Counted from the first letter of the stretch, positions 17,929 through 27,223 are shown. The stretch: DNA of 64,000 nucleotides from Collinsella sp. (GCA_031296755.1 JAUMMZ010000025.1:1-64000), one strand, 5' to 3'. A program made the numbers and translations. Notes: generated from the letters alone by a model not told the origin.

Positions 17929-18495
17929 TCACCCAAAAAAGCGCACGCCAAAGGACGTATCCTCGCAGGCGACAATGCGGCGGTCGCGCAAAATGGTCCG
18001 CACGTAATACCAATCGCCCACACAACCCGACAAATGCAAGCCGGCCGCCAGGTAGCACAGCAGCGGATAGCCCGAGAACGCAAATCCCAGGGCAAACGCC
18101 GCCGTCACAACAACCGTCGGCGCCAGGCAAACCGCCATGTACCGCCGGCGCGAATACACAACGCCCTCGGCGCAGGCATAGATCATCGCCGTCTCGCGAT
18201 TCGCCCCAAAGGTCACCTTCGCGCCCGCAGGCGCCAGCAGCTTAAAAAACACACCGTGCACCAGCTCGTGCACGGCGAACGACGCCATTGAGATCGCAGC
18301 CAAGCCGACTATCCAGCCCACGACAGCCATCCAGCCGCCCGCGTCAGCCGCATCCAAGTCCGCAGGCCCACCCAGCAGCATAAACACCGGCACCAAGCAC
18401 ACGGCAAACACGCCGACTACGACCATCCCCCACACGAAGCAAGCGTGCAGAAAATCCTCGTCCTCAAACGCATGTATGTTGGAAATCTCATTCAT
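17929..18495 (-). CDS. DUF3267-type membrane protein with HExxH motif
   Basis: This 188-residue integral membrane protein has about four hydrophobic helices. The motif HELVHG sits at the end of the second or third helix, as in DUF3267 and related putative site-2-protease-like families. A conserved-looking AMIYACAEGVVYSRRRY segment follows. It precedes queH with essentially no gap, though no functional link to queuosine is known. The ribosome site before ATG 18495 is weak. Metallopeptidase activity is suggested only by the HExxH pattern. Confidence 0.7.
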   Translation of the reverse strand: MNEISNIHAFEDEDFLHACFVWGMVVVGVFAVCLVPVFMLLGGPADLDAADAGGWMAVVGWIVGLAAISMASFAVHELVHGVFFKLLAPAGAKVTFGANRETAMIYACAEGVVYSRRRYMAVCLAPTVVVTAAFALGFAFSGYPLLCYLAAGLHLSGCVGDWYYVRTILRDRRIVACEDTSFGVRFFG

Positions 18496-18627
18496 AGCAT
18501 CTTAGGATAGCGCCCCTGCCACGTACCCGTCCGCATGTGCGATAATGTCGAACGATATGCACGAATTGACCACCGCGTCGCCAAGCCTTGCGCCCGGCCG
18601 CGCTCTCACCATATGCGAAGGAGTCCC

Positions 18628-20778
18628 ATGGCATCAAAATACTCCATGAACGACCGTCCCAGCTGGCCTCGCCGCGCCATCGTTACCGCCGGCGAGCCCT
18701 ACGGCAACAAGGGCCTTCACTTTGGCCACGTCGGCGGCGTCTTTGTCCCGGCCGACTTCTTCGCCCGCTTCCTGCGCGACCGTCTGGGCCGCGAGAACGT
18801 CATCTTCACCTCGGGCACCGACTGCTACGGCTCGCCCATCATGGAGAGCTACCGCAAGCTCAAGGAGAACGAGGGCTACGACAAGTCCATTAACGAGTAC
18901 GTCGAGTCCAATCACTCCCGCCAAGCAGCGACCCTCAACAACTACAACATCAGCTGCGATATCTACGGCGGCTCGGGCCTTGAGCCGGCTGCGCAGATTC
19001 ACAACGAAGTGACCGCCGAGATTATCGAGCGCCTGCATGAGCAGGGCACCATCTCCAAGCGCTCCACGCTGCAGTTCTACGACGCCAAGGCCGGCACGTT
19101 CCTCAACGGCCGCCAAGTGATCGGCCGCTGCCCCATCCAGGGCTGCAAGTCCGAGAAGGCCTATGCCGACGAGTGCGACCTGGGTCACCAGTTTGAGCCC
19201 GAGGAGCTCATCGCACCCAAGAGCCAGCTCACCGGCGAGGTGCCCGAGCTGCGCCCGGTCGACAACCTCTACTTCGACCTGCCGGCCTACCTCGACTTTA
19301 TGAAGACCTACACCGCCAAGCTCGCCCAGAACCCGCAGGTTCGTTCCGTGGTCTCCAAGACCATGGAGGAGTGGCTGCTGCCGGCCCAGCTCTATATCCA
19401 AAACAAGTTCCGCGAGGCCTTCGATGCCGTCGAGGACCAGCTGCCCGAGCACACCGTGCTGGAGCCCGAGGGAAACAAGAGCAGCTTTACCGTCACCTTC
19501 CCCAGCTGGAAGGAGCGCGACGACGCCCATGCGGTGCTCGCCAACGGCGGCGTGCGCTTCCGCAGCGGCAAAGCGCTCGTGCCTTTCCGCATCACCGGCA
19601 ACATCGACTGGGGCGTTCCGGTGCCCCAGGTCGACGGCGTTTCCGACGTCACCTGCTGGTGCTGGCCAGAGAGCCTGTGGGCGCCCATCAGCTATACGCG
19701 TACCGTGCTCGCGCGCGATGCCAAGGCCGCCGGCGTGACCGAGGGCGTCGCCGCCCAGGATGCCGCCCTCATGGGCGAGCCCGCTGCCGACTCCACACAG
19801 GTGCCCGCGCCCACCTACCAGCACAGCTCGCTCGACTGGCGCGACTGGTGGTGCTCGGACGACGCACAGATCTACCAGTTTATCGGTCAGGACAACATCT
19901 ACTTCTACTGCATCGCGCAGACCGCCATGTGGGAGGCCCTGGGCTGGGACCTCACGCAGAGCACCGTCAGCGCCTGCTACCACCTGCTCTACATGGGCAA
20001 AAAGGCCAGCTCGTCCTCGCAGACGCCTCCCCCGCCGGCAGACGACCTACTCAACCACTACACCTGCGAGCAGATGCGCGCGCACTGGCTGTCGCTCGGC
20101 CTGTCCGAAAAGCCGGTGAGCTTTAGCCCCAAGGCATACGACACGCGTGTGACCGGCAAGGACAAGGACGGCAACGAGGTGCGCGCCTGCGACGACAAGC
20201 GCGTTATCGATCCGGCCCTTAAGGAGAGCGCCCTTTTGACCGGCGTATTCAACCGTCTGGCCCGCAGCTGCTTCTACGGCGTCGCCGTCAAGGAAGGCGA
20301 CGAGAGCCCCTATCGCAACGGCTGCATCCCCGCCGGTGCCGCCTCTGCCGCCGTGGTCGAGGCTGCCGAGCAGGCAGCTCTTGCCTTTGAGCAGGCCATG
20401 TACAAGTTCGAGACGCACCGCGCGCTTGCCGTGTGCGACGACTACCTGCGCGCCGCCAACAAGCGCTGGAGCGACGCCTCCAAGGCCGCCAACAAGCTCG
20501 AGGGCGACGAAGCAAACGCAGCGATGACGCAGGCCCTGGTTGATGCCTTTACCGAGCTGCGCGTGGCGACCGTCCTGATGCACGGTATCGTCCCGGCCGG
20601 CTGCGAACTCATCTGCGAGTACTTCGACGTCGATCCGGTCGCCTTCTTTAGCTGGGATAACATCTTTGCCTCCACGGACGAGTTCGTAGAGAGCCTGGGC
20701 GAGAAGCCCGGCGACCACCGCGTGAAGCCGCTGCCCCCGCGCTTCGACTTCTTCAGCAAGCACGAGAGCCAGTACTAA
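18628..20778 (+). CDS. metG: Methionyl-tRNA synthetase-like class I synthetase
   Basis: This 716-residue class I synthetase matches MetRS along its catalytic core: EPYGNKGLHFGHVGG at residues 24-37, DCYGSPIM, a CPIQGC...CDLGH connective-peptide zinc knuckle followed by FEPEELI-PKSQLTGEVPE, and QFIGQDNIYFY. The signature motifs are unusual: HFGH instead of HIGH/HLGH, and GKKASSSS (457-464) where KMSKS is expected. The segment before the second motif is also expanded (residues about 290-440). The start is ATG 18628 behind AAGGAG. It is the only synthetase in the window, so whether it is the sole MetRS or a second, specialised one cannot be decided here. Confidence 0.8.
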   Translation: MASKYSMNDRPSWPRRAIVTAGEPYGNKGLHFGHVGGVFVPADFFARFLRDRLGRENVIFTSGTDCYGSPIMESYRKLKENEGYDKSINEYVESNHSRQAATLNNYNISCDIYGGSGLEPAAQIHNEVTAEIIERLHEQGTISKRSTLQFYDAKAGTFLNGRQVIGRCPIQGCKSEKAYADECDLGHQFEPEELIAPKSQLTGEVPELRPVDNLYFDLPAYLDFMKTYTAKLAQNPQVRSVVSKTMEEWLLPAQLYIQNKFREAFDAVEDQLPEHTVLEPEGNKSSFTVTFPSWKERDDAHAVLANGGVRFRSGKALVPFRITGNIDWGVPVPQVDGVSDVTCWCWPESLWAPISYTRTVLARDAKAAGVTEGVAAQDAALMGEPAADSTQVPAPTYQHSSLDWRDWWCSDDAQIYQFIGQDNIYFYCIAQTAMWEALGWDLTQSTVSACYHLLYMGKKASSSSQTPPPPADDLLNHYTCEQMRAHWLSLGLSEKPVSFSPKAYDTRVTGKDKDGNEVRACDDKRVIDPALKESALLTGVFNRLARSCFYGVAVKEGDESPYRNGCIPAGAASAAVVEAAEQAALAFEQAMYKFETHRALAVCDDYLRAANKRWSDASKAANKLEGDEANAAMTQALVDAFTELRVATVLMHGIVPAGCELICEYFDVDPVAFFSWDNIFASTDEFVESLGEKPGDHRVKPLPPRFDFFSKHESQY

Positions 20779-20795
20779 AGCACGCTAGTAGCAAC

Positions 20796-20917
20796 GCGCC
20801 CGGGAATGATTATTCTGGGACGGGGATTAAAAAATCATTCCCGGGCGCCACAGTACAGTCTTTTTGTGACGGGAGTCATGGAATGATTATTTAATCCCCG
20901 TCCCAGAATAATCATTT
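20796..20917. repeat. Nested inverted-repeat element with mutually exclusive hairpins
   Basis: Three pairings compete in one 122-base gap. A perfect 16-bp stem joins 20796-20811 and 20833-20848. A perfect 27-bp inverted repeat joins 20805-20831 and 20890-20916 and uses the loop plus half of the first stem. A local 9-bp palindrome joins 20882-20890 and 20908-20916. The first hairpin could end metG transcription; the long pairing would dissolve it. The element ends 19 bases before the RNA methyltransferase start. It may be a palindromic repeat element or an attenuator-like switch. Confidence 0.75.
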
Positions 20918-20935
20918 AGGTGGAAGGAAAGACGG

Positions 20936-22039
20936 ATGTCCAAGCCGCGTCGTCGTAAGCAGAAAAAGCAGGTTAAGCCCGAGCTCAAGCTTAGGCAGTT
21001 TGCCTCCACCGAGCTTTCCGACCAGCTTGCCGCCCAACACTCCGCCGCCGACCTGCCGTGCTTTATGGTCGATACGGTCGCCGGCGCCTATGCGCCCGCC
21101 GATGCCGAGCTCATGATCGAGGGCTTCGGCGCCGCGGTCACACGCCCGGTCACACTGCGCGCCAACACGCTCAAGGCAACCGCCGAGGACATCGCTGCGG
21201 CGCTCGATGCCGCTGGCATCGCCCACAACCCCGTCGCCTGGTACCCGGACGCCTTTATCCTGCCCGAGGCCCAGGTTTCCGATCTGTGGGATCTCGACAT
21301 CTACCGCGACGGCAAGATCTATCTGCAGAGCCTGTCGTCCATGATGCCGCCGTTGGTCCTGGGCGCCCAGGCAGGCGAGGACATCCTGGACATGTGCGCA
21401 GCCCCTGGCGGCAAGACGACGCAGATCGCCGCCCTCACCCAGGGCCAGGCACACCTCACGGCCTGCGAGATGAGCATTCCCCGCGCCGAAAAGCTTGAGT
21501 CCAACCTCCACCGCCAAGGTGCCAAAAACGTGCCCGTCATGCGCATCGACGCACGCGAGCTCGACGAGTTCTTCCGCTTTGACCGCATCCTGCTCGACGC
21601 TCCCTGCACCGGCACGGGCACCGTCATCAGTGGCAACGAGAAAAGCCTGCGCGGCCTCACCGAGCAGTTGCTGAGCAAGTGCGCCCGCTCGCAGCGAGCA
21701 CTTCTGGACCGCGCCATGGGTGCCCTCAAACCGGGCGGCACGCTCGTCTATTCGACCTGTTCGATCTTGCCGCAGGAAAACGAGGACGCCCTGCAAGAGG
21801 CCCTCGACAAGCATATGGACTGCGAGCTCATCCCCCTCGACGGCACGCCAAGCGAAAGTGAAGCACGACGCACCCAGGAAGCTGGTGAGGAGCCACGCAT
21901 CGAGTCCAACGCTCTGACCGAAGCCATTGCCGCGGGTCAGGTATCGGCCATCGCCAACGGCCTGCCCGGCACGCTCACCATTCCGCCTAGCCGCGACTTT
22001 GAGGGCTTCTACATTGCCCTGATCCGAAAACGCAGCTAG
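20936..22039 (+). CDS. RsmB/NOP-family RNA m5C methyltransferase
   Basis: This 367-residue SAM-dependent methyltransferase of the RsmB/RsmF/NOL1-NOP2-Sun group makes 5-methylcytosine in rRNA or tRNA. SAM motif I is CAAPGGKTTQIAA near residue 155. The two catalytic cysteines are in DAPCTGTGT near 223 and YSTCSILPQEN near 274. An N-terminal basic stretch (KPRRRKQKKQ) may bind RNA. The start is ATG 20936 with GGAAGGAAAG upstream. Which RNA is modified is not evident; no PUA or NusB domain is obvious, which fits RsmF-like better than RsmB. Confidence 0.9.
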   Translation: MSKPRRRKQKKQVKPELKLRQFASTELSDQLAAQHSAADLPCFMVDTVAGAYAPADAELMIEGFGAAVTRPVTLRANTLKATAEDIAAALDAAGIAHNPVAWYPDAFILPEAQVSDLWDLDIYRDGKIYLQSLSSMMPPLVLGAQAGEDILDMCAAPGGKTTQIAALTQGQAHLTACEMSIPRAEKLESNLHRQGAKNVPVMRIDARELDEFFRFDRILLDAPCTGTGTVISGNEKSLRGLTEQLLSKCARSQRALLDRAMGALKPGGTLVYSTCSILPQENEDALQEALDKHMDCELIPLDGTPSESEARRTQEAGEEPRIESNALTEAIAAGQVSAIANGLPGTLTIPPSRDFEGFYIALIRKRS

Positions 22040-22063
22040 CGCACGGATCCAAAACTCAACAAG

Positions 22064-22234
22064 CTATCTCTGTGCGCGTTTGCCCTGCTGGTCGCGATGT
22101 TGTTTAAGCATCGCGCGCTCCTTGCGTTCGGCCCTTTTGCCCTTAATGGCCGTGACCACAAAGTAGATGACCGCGGCGGCAACGATTGCGGCCACACACA
22201 GGCCGATCGAGCCAAACATTGCTGTCAATTCCAT
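22064..22234 (-). CDS. Small single-pass membrane protein (56 aa)
   Basis: This short gene starts at ATG 22234, with AGAGAGGTG about 8 bases upstream, and ends at TAG 22064-22066. The product has one hydrophobic helix at residues 6-30 and then a strongly basic, charged tail (KGKRAERKERAMLKQHRDQ...), so the tail should face the cytoplasm. It is convergent with the RNA methyltransferase. No family is recognised. It is too short for typical length cut-offs; support comes from the ribosome site and the coherent membrane-plus-basic-tail pattern. Confidence 0.6.
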   Translation of the reverse strand: MELTAMFGSIGLCVAAIVAAAVIYFVVTAIKGKRAERKERAMLKQHRDQQGKRAQR

Positions 22235-22425
22235 ACCGCGTCACCTCTCTTTTAAACGGGGCTTTCAAGATAGCACCTCGATACCCGCCACCACAGCTCC
22301 TTCACGTTCGCCGGCCCTTCGGTCTAACGGATGGCGCGGCGGGGAAAAATCAACTCGTCAAACGATTTAGCATTCGCAATTCCGGCTGCATCGCGCCGGC
22401 CATCATCACATAGAATCGAGCCTCC

Positions 22426-23517
22426 ATGGATACCCTCAACGATCTAAATGAGCGCGTCGACGCCTTCGTCGGCACCAGCTCCTTCGACACGCCTGCGGCG
22501 GCAAACGACCAAGCTCCCATCGATGTGCCCGCCGAGGTGCACGAGGGCATCGTCGCCTCGGTCGATTTTTCCGAGGTCGAGCTTGCAGACGAGTTCACCG
22601 AGCCCCAAGTAGCCGTCACGCCCAACGGCCTGCTCCCTATGGAGCCCCTGCCCATCGACGGACGCCTGCGCAAGGCTGCCCTTCGCATGCCCGACGAGAT
22701 CGAGGAGGCCAGCGGCTTCACGCTCTTTGGCCGACGCATCAAGTCGCTCATTTACACCACCGACGTGGCCGTCATCCGCAACTCCAACGCCGATGCCGTC
22801 TTTGCCGTTTACCCCTTCACGCCGCAGCCGGCCATTACGCAGGCGCTGTTGACCGTCGCCGAGTGCCCGGTCTTTGTAGGCGTAGGCGGCGGCACCACCA
22901 CCGGCAAGCGCTCCGTGCAGATGGCAGCCGTCTCCGAGATGCAGGGCGCGGCGGGCTGCGTGGTCAACTCCCCCGCCACTGCCGAGATGGTCGAGCACAT
23001 CACCAACATCGCCGACATCCCTGTCATCGCCACGGTCGTACGTTGCGACGATGATGCGCATGCCAAAGTGCGCGCCGGAGCCAAGATTCTCAACATCGCC
23101 GCCGGCAAAAACACACCCCAGGTCCTGCGTGAACTGCGCGAGCACTATCCCAACCTGCCGCTCATCGCGCCGGGCGGCAAGACACCCGAGAGCATCCGTG
23201 AGACCATCGCTGCCGGCGCCAACGCCATCATCTGGACGCCGCCTTCGGCCCAGCAGCTACAAACCGACATGATGCAGCGTTATCGCAAGATGAAGGAAGA
23301 CGCCACACCTGTCATCTCGCGCGACGATGTGCCCATTATCGACCAGGTCGCCGCCGCCGAGGTCAGCCAGGTCGAGAACATGAATCCCGACGTGCCGATT
23401 CCCGACGAAGTCATCGAGCGCGTCGCTTCGATCCACGAACGCGTCGAGGAGCATCGCGCCAACCGCGGCCTCAAGCCGTCACTGCACGGCTTCTTCTTCC
23501 GCGGAAAGAAACGCTAG
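22426..23517 (+). CDS. TIM-barrel protein, KDPG-aldolase-like core, function unknown
   Basis: This 363-residue protein has an acidic, disordered-looking N-terminal extension of about 95 residues and then a beta/alpha-barrel core (roughly 100-290). Visible barrel segments are CPVFVGVGGGTTTGKRS, GCVVNSPATAEMVEHI, IPVIATVV, AGAKILNIAAG and LIAPGGKTPESIRETIAAGANAIIW. The last two resemble the phosphate-binding end of KDPG/KHG aldolases and phosphoribosyl-binding barrels. No catalytic lysine of aldolase type could be placed. The tail is basic (FFFRGKKR). The ribosome site before ATG 22426 is weak. It is a single gene with its own terminator. Confidence 0.7.
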   Translation: MDTLNDLNERVDAFVGTSSFDTPAAANDQAPIDVPAEVHEGIVASVDFSEVELADEFTEPQVAVTPNGLLPMEPLPIDGRLRKAALRMPDEIEEASGFTLFGRRIKSLIYTTDVAVIRNSNADAVFAVYPFTPQPAITQALLTVAECPVFVGVGGGTTTGKRSVQMAAVSEMQGAAGCVVNSPATAEMVEHITNIADIPVIATVVRCDDDAHAKVRAGAKILNIAAGKNTPQVLRELREHYPNLPLIAPGGKTPESIRETIAAGANAIIWTPPSAQQLQTDMMQRYRKMKEDATPVISRDDVPIIDQVAAAEVSQVENMNPDVPIPDEVIERVASIHERVEEHRANRGLKPSLHGFFFRGKKR

Positions 23518-23528
23518 CAAAACATCTT

Positions 23529-23563
23529 GGCCCGCCCCACAAACGTGAGGCGGGCCGTTTTCG
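23529..23563 (+). terminator. Intrinsic terminator
   Basis: GGCCCGCC (23529-23536) pairs with GGCGGGCC (23549-23556), followed by GTTTTCGTTT. It lies 12 bases after the TIM-barrel gene. Confidence 0.85.
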
Positions 23564-23597
23564 TTTGAGCAATCATGCAGCGACGTGATGGGGCAAA

Positions 23598-24487
23598 TTA
23601 ATCCACGCGCTTGTCGCCCATAAAGAAGAGCGCCACCGTACCAGGTCCGGTATGCGAGCCAATCAGAGTACCGATGTCATTGATCTCAATCTTGCCTTTA
23701 AGCTGCGGAACCTGTTCCTCAATCAGCGCCGCGACCGCCTCGGCATCCTCGCGGCACGCCGACTGCGACATGATGCACTTACCCGAATAATCTGCACCGT
23801 CCTGTACGTGTGCCATCATGGTCTTAGCCATCTCGGAAATCGCGCGCTTCTTAGTGCGAATCTTCTCACGTGGCGACAGCTTACCTTCGCAATCGACCGT
23901 CATAAGTGGGCAAATCTTAAGCGCCGTGCCGATGATCGCGCTCGCAGCCGAAATGCGACCGCCGCGCAGGTAGCTCGACAGATCGGTCGAGAAGAACCAG
24001 TGGTGAAGGTTGAGTTTATGCTCCTCAATCCAAGCGGCCGTCTCGTCGAGCGAAGCGCCGCTATCGCGCACGTCGGCGGCATATTCCAGCAATAGGCCAA
24101 AGCCCGAAGACGCCGCCAGCGAATCGATGACGCGCACCTTGCCGCCCTGAGGATAGCGATCCGCGAGCATCTGTGCCGCAACGCAGGCCATCCATACGTG
24201 CCCGAAATACCCGACGACAACGCCAGGTGCAGCACGTCTTTACCCTCGGCAACAAACGGCTCCCAAAACTCCTCGTACTCACCCACGCTCACCTGAGACG
24301 TCTTGGGCATGGCGCCCGCGGCAATCTGGGCAAAAAACTCGTCCGGCGTAATCGACTGATACAGATCGTCCGTATAGACAACATCGTCGATCTCGTAATG
24401 AAAACACACGACAGGGATATTGCGCGACGCAAAGAACTCACGGGTTCGGTCGGCGGCGGATTCACAGGTCAGGACAAAATCACTCAT
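23598..24487 (-). pseudogene. degV-like gene split by a frameshift
   Basis: The N-terminal part (24487 down to about 24191, ATG behind AAGGAG) gives a DegV start with TSQVSVGEYEEF and LALSSGISGTYG. The rest of a normal DegV protein, from ACVAAQMLADRYP through VIDSLAASSGFG to SHTGPGTVALFFMGDKRVD, continues in another frame to TAA at 23598. The frames meet at TAT-GG-ATGGCC (24189-24196); one extra G there would restore a 297-residue protein. Everything else looks intact, so the indel is recent or a sequencing error. The intact protein would bind a fatty acid like the DegV at 2506. Confidence 0.8.
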
Positions 24488-24806
24488 ATGAGGCTCCTTA
24501 AGTACTACTGCGCAAATTATCGCACAGCAAGCCTAAATACGATACAAACGTCCACTATTTACCAATTCGAACCATTTGCATTGAATATCTTTACCACCAT
24601 CGTCTCCACCGACCCCACGCATGAATATCTGAGAAATCACCCCCTTCGTCTCCACCCAACCGACACATCAACCTCAACTAAATCGATTTACCAAACCGTT
24701 CAGCCGACAATTCAGCCGCCGGCGCAAAATCGAAACAAAGCCAGCGCATACTGATAAACGTTTGACGCTGTTTATCAGTTTTACCAACCATATCGGAAGG
24801 TGTTTC
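24488..24806 (+). promoter_or_regulatory. Divergent leader region of fbp with 9-bp inverted repeat
   Basis: This 319-base, relatively AT-rich gap lies between the degV remnant and fbp. CTGATAAAC (24751-24759) and GTTTATCAG (24770-24778) form a perfect 9-bp inverted repeat with a 10-base spacer, 29 bases upstream of the fbp start; a TTGACG lies within the spacer and right arm. It is a plausible operator. The rest of the gap shows no gene or clear RNA structure. Confidence 0.4.
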
Positions 24807-26723
24807 ATGGTCGCATTCGATCGCAACCCGCAAGACTTTAAGTATCTGCGTCTGCTGTCGAGACAATTTCCTACCGAGCAATCCGCGTTCACCGAGATCA
24901 TCAATCTCTCGGCCATTCTCAACCTGCCCAAGGGCACCGAGCATTTTATGAGCGATGTGCACGGCGAGTACGAAGCCTTTATGCACATCCTCAACAACTG
25001 CTCGGGCGTTGTGCGCGAGCATGTCGACGAGATCTTTGGCGACACGCTCTCCTTTGACGAAAAGGGCGAGCTGTGCACGCTCATCTACTATCCGCGCGAG
25101 AAGATCGATCTTGTCCGCAGCCGGCGCGAGGACTCGCCCACCTGGTATAAGACCATGCTCGACCAGCTCATTGTGGTCGCCCGCTCGCTTTCGAGCCGCT
25201 ATACCCGCTCCAAGGTGCGCAAGGCCATCCCTCGCGATTACGCCTACATCATCGACGAGTTGCTGCACACGCATCCGGATGAGAACAACTACCGCGTGCG
25301 TTATCACGAGCGCATCGTGGAGTCCATCCTAGAGACCGCAAGCGCCGACGACTTTATCGAGTCGCTCGCCTCGCTCATCAAGCGCCTGGCCGTCGACCAC
25401 CTGCACCTGGTGGGCGATATATTCGACCGTGGCGGCGGCGCTGCCAAGATTATGGACCGCCTGCTCACCTATCATTCGCTCGACATTCAGTGGGGCAACC
25501 ACGACCTACTGTGGATGGGCGCTGCGGCCGGTGAGCCCGCCTGCATAGCCACGGTGCTGCGCAACAACCTGCGCTACGACAATTACGAGATCCTCGAGAA
25601 CGACTACGGCATCTCGCTGCGCGAGCTCGTCGCCTTTGCCGATGCCACCTACACCGCCGGTGAGTCCATCACCCCGCTGATCAAGGCCATCAACGTGCTG
25701 CTCTTTAAACTCGAGGGCCAGATTATCCAGCGCCACCCCGAGTTCGACATGACCGACCGCCTGCTGCTCGACAAGATCGACTACGACGCCGGCACGGTCA
25801 CGCTTGCCGACGGCAGCGTGTGGCCGCTCACGACCAACGACTTCCCCACCGTCGACCCGACGGACCCCTACACGCTCACGCCCCAGGAGCAACATATCAT
25901 CGACAAGCTCGTGTCCGAGTTTGTCACCGCCGATCACCTGCATCGCCATATCGATTTCCTCTACACCCACGGCTCGATGTACAAGGTCACCAACGGCAAC
26001 CTGCTGTTCCATGGCTGCGTGCCGCTCAACGAGGATGGTACCTTTAGCAGCATGAACTGTCTGGGCACCTGGCACGCAGGCCGCGATTATCTCGATTTTT
26101 GCGACCGTATCGCCCGCCGCGCCTGGCGCGTGGGCGACCGCGACGCCCTCGACTGGATGTGGTACCTGTGGATCGGCTTTAACTCACCCGCGAGCGGTCG
26201 CCTGGTGCGCACCTTTGAGCGCGCCTATATCGCCGATAAGAGCACCTGGGTCGAGCCGATGGACCCGTACTTCACGCTTACCAAGTCGCCCTCTGTCTGC
26301 GATGACATCATGCGCGAGTTTGGCGTCGCGCCCATGGCATGCTCGCCGACCGGCCACATCATCAACGGCCACACACCCGTTAAAACCACCAAGGGCGAGC
26401 AGCCCATTCGCGCCGAGGGCAAGCTGCTGGTCATCGATGGCGGTTTCTGTCGCGCCTATCATCCCAAAACGGGTATCGCCGGCTACACGCTTATCTCAAG
26501 CTCGCGCGGATGTCGCCTTAAGTCGCACCAAGCCTTTACCACGGTTGCCGAGGCACTTACCCGCAACGTGGACATCGAGAGCGAGACCAACCGTTTTGAC
26601 CAGGCCGACCGTCGCCGCATGGTGAGCGACACCGATACCGGTGCCAAGATCCGCAGCCAGATCCAGGACCTACGCCAACTGCTCGATGCATATAGAAACG
26701 GTGCTATCGAGGAGCGCGCCTAG
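24807..26723 (+). CDS. fbp: Class III fructose-1,6-bisphosphatase
   Basis: This 638-residue FBPase III converts fructose 1,6-bisphosphate to fructose 6-phosphate in gluconeogenesis. It has the metallophosphoesterase signature in order: FMSDVHGEY near residue 48, GDIFDRGGG near 203 and GNHDLLW near 230. The C-terminal NGHTPVK and VIDGGFCRAYHPKTGIAGYTL segments are also typical. The length matches the Firmicutes-type enzyme (about 640). The start is ATG 24807 with GGAAGG upstream; a longer in-frame start at 24762 lacks a site and overlaps the inverted repeat. Expression may be governed by that repeat. Confidence 0.96.
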   Translation: MVAFDRNPQDFKYLRLLSRQFPTEQSAFTEIINLSAILNLPKGTEHFMSDVHGEYEAFMHILNNCSGVVREHVDEIFGDTLSFDEKGELCTLIYYPREKIDLVRSRREDSPTWYKTMLDQLIVVARSLSSRYTRSKVRKAIPRDYAYIIDELLHTHPDENNYRVRYHERIVESILETASADDFIESLASLIKRLAVDHLHLVGDIFDRGGGAAKIMDRLLTYHSLDIQWGNHDLLWMGAAAGEPACIATVLRNNLRYDNYEILENDYGISLRELVAFADATYTAGESITPLIKAINVLLFKLEGQIIQRHPEFDMTDRLLLDKIDYDAGTVTLADGSVWPLTTNDFPTVDPTDPYTLTPQEQHIIDKLVSEFVTADHLHRHIDFLYTHGSMYKVTNGNLLFHGCVPLNEDGTFSSMNCLGTWHAGRDYLDFCDRIARRAWRVGDRDALDWMWYLWIGFNSPASGRLVRTFERAYIADKSTWVEPMDPYFTLTKSPSVCDDIMREFGVAPMACSPTGHIINGHTPVKTTKGEQPIRAEGKLLVIDGGFCRAYHPKTGIAGYTLISSSRGCRLKSHQAFTTVAEALTRNVDIESETNRFDQADRRRMVSDTDTGAKIRSQIQDLRQLLDAYRNGAIEERA

Positions 26724-26801
26724 CCCCGCCTGCGGGGATTGGCTAAACTTGCTGAGTTTGTCATCCCCACAGCGTTCCGGCGCCACCCTAAGGCAGGTAC
26801 C

Positions 26802-27197
26802 ATGCAAAAGCTCCTTGCGCAGATCATGAAGTTTGGCGTCGTCGGCGTCGTTGCCACCGTCATCGACTTTGGCATCATGAATCTGCTCCACTACGGTCTG
26901 GGCCTCAATATCCTGATTGCCAATACCAGCGGCTTTATCGTCTCGCTCATCTTTAACTACGTCGCGAGTATGAAGTACGTGTTTGCGCACAAGGAGGGCA
27001 TGAGCCGCCGCCGCGAGTTCATTATCTTTGTCGTGCTGTCTGTGATCGGCCTGGCGCTCAACGACGGTATCGTGCTGGCGCTCAACGCCGGCCTGGGGCT
27101 CGAGGCCAATATCGCCAAGATTTACGCCACCGCGCTTGTTATGGTCTACAACTTTGTGACCCGAAAGATCTTCCTGGAGGGCGAGGAGACCAAGTAG
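26802..27197 (+). CDS. GtrA-family membrane protein, copy 1
   Basis: This 131-residue GtrA-like protein has four predicted membrane helices. Typical features are KFGVVGVVATVIDFGIMNLL at the N-terminus, SGFIVSLIFNYVASMKYVF in the middle and VYNFVTRKIFL at the end. GtrA proteins take part in moving lipid-linked sugars across the membrane or support polysaccharide glycosylation. The start is ATG 26802 (AAGGCAGG upstream). A paralogue follows 220 bases later with the same S-MKYVF--(K/R)EGMSR-REF core, so the pair arose by duplication. No glycosyltransferase is adjacent. Confidence 0.85.
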   Translation: MQKLLAQIMKFGVVGVVATVIDFGIMNLLHYGLGLNILIANTSGFIVSLIFNYVASMKYVFAHKEGMSRRREFIIFVVLSVIGLALNDGIVLALNAGLGLEANIAKIYATALVMVYNFVTRKIFLEGEETK

Positions 27198-27223
27198 CTC
27201 GGCCTCCTCGTTGCACTACGGGG

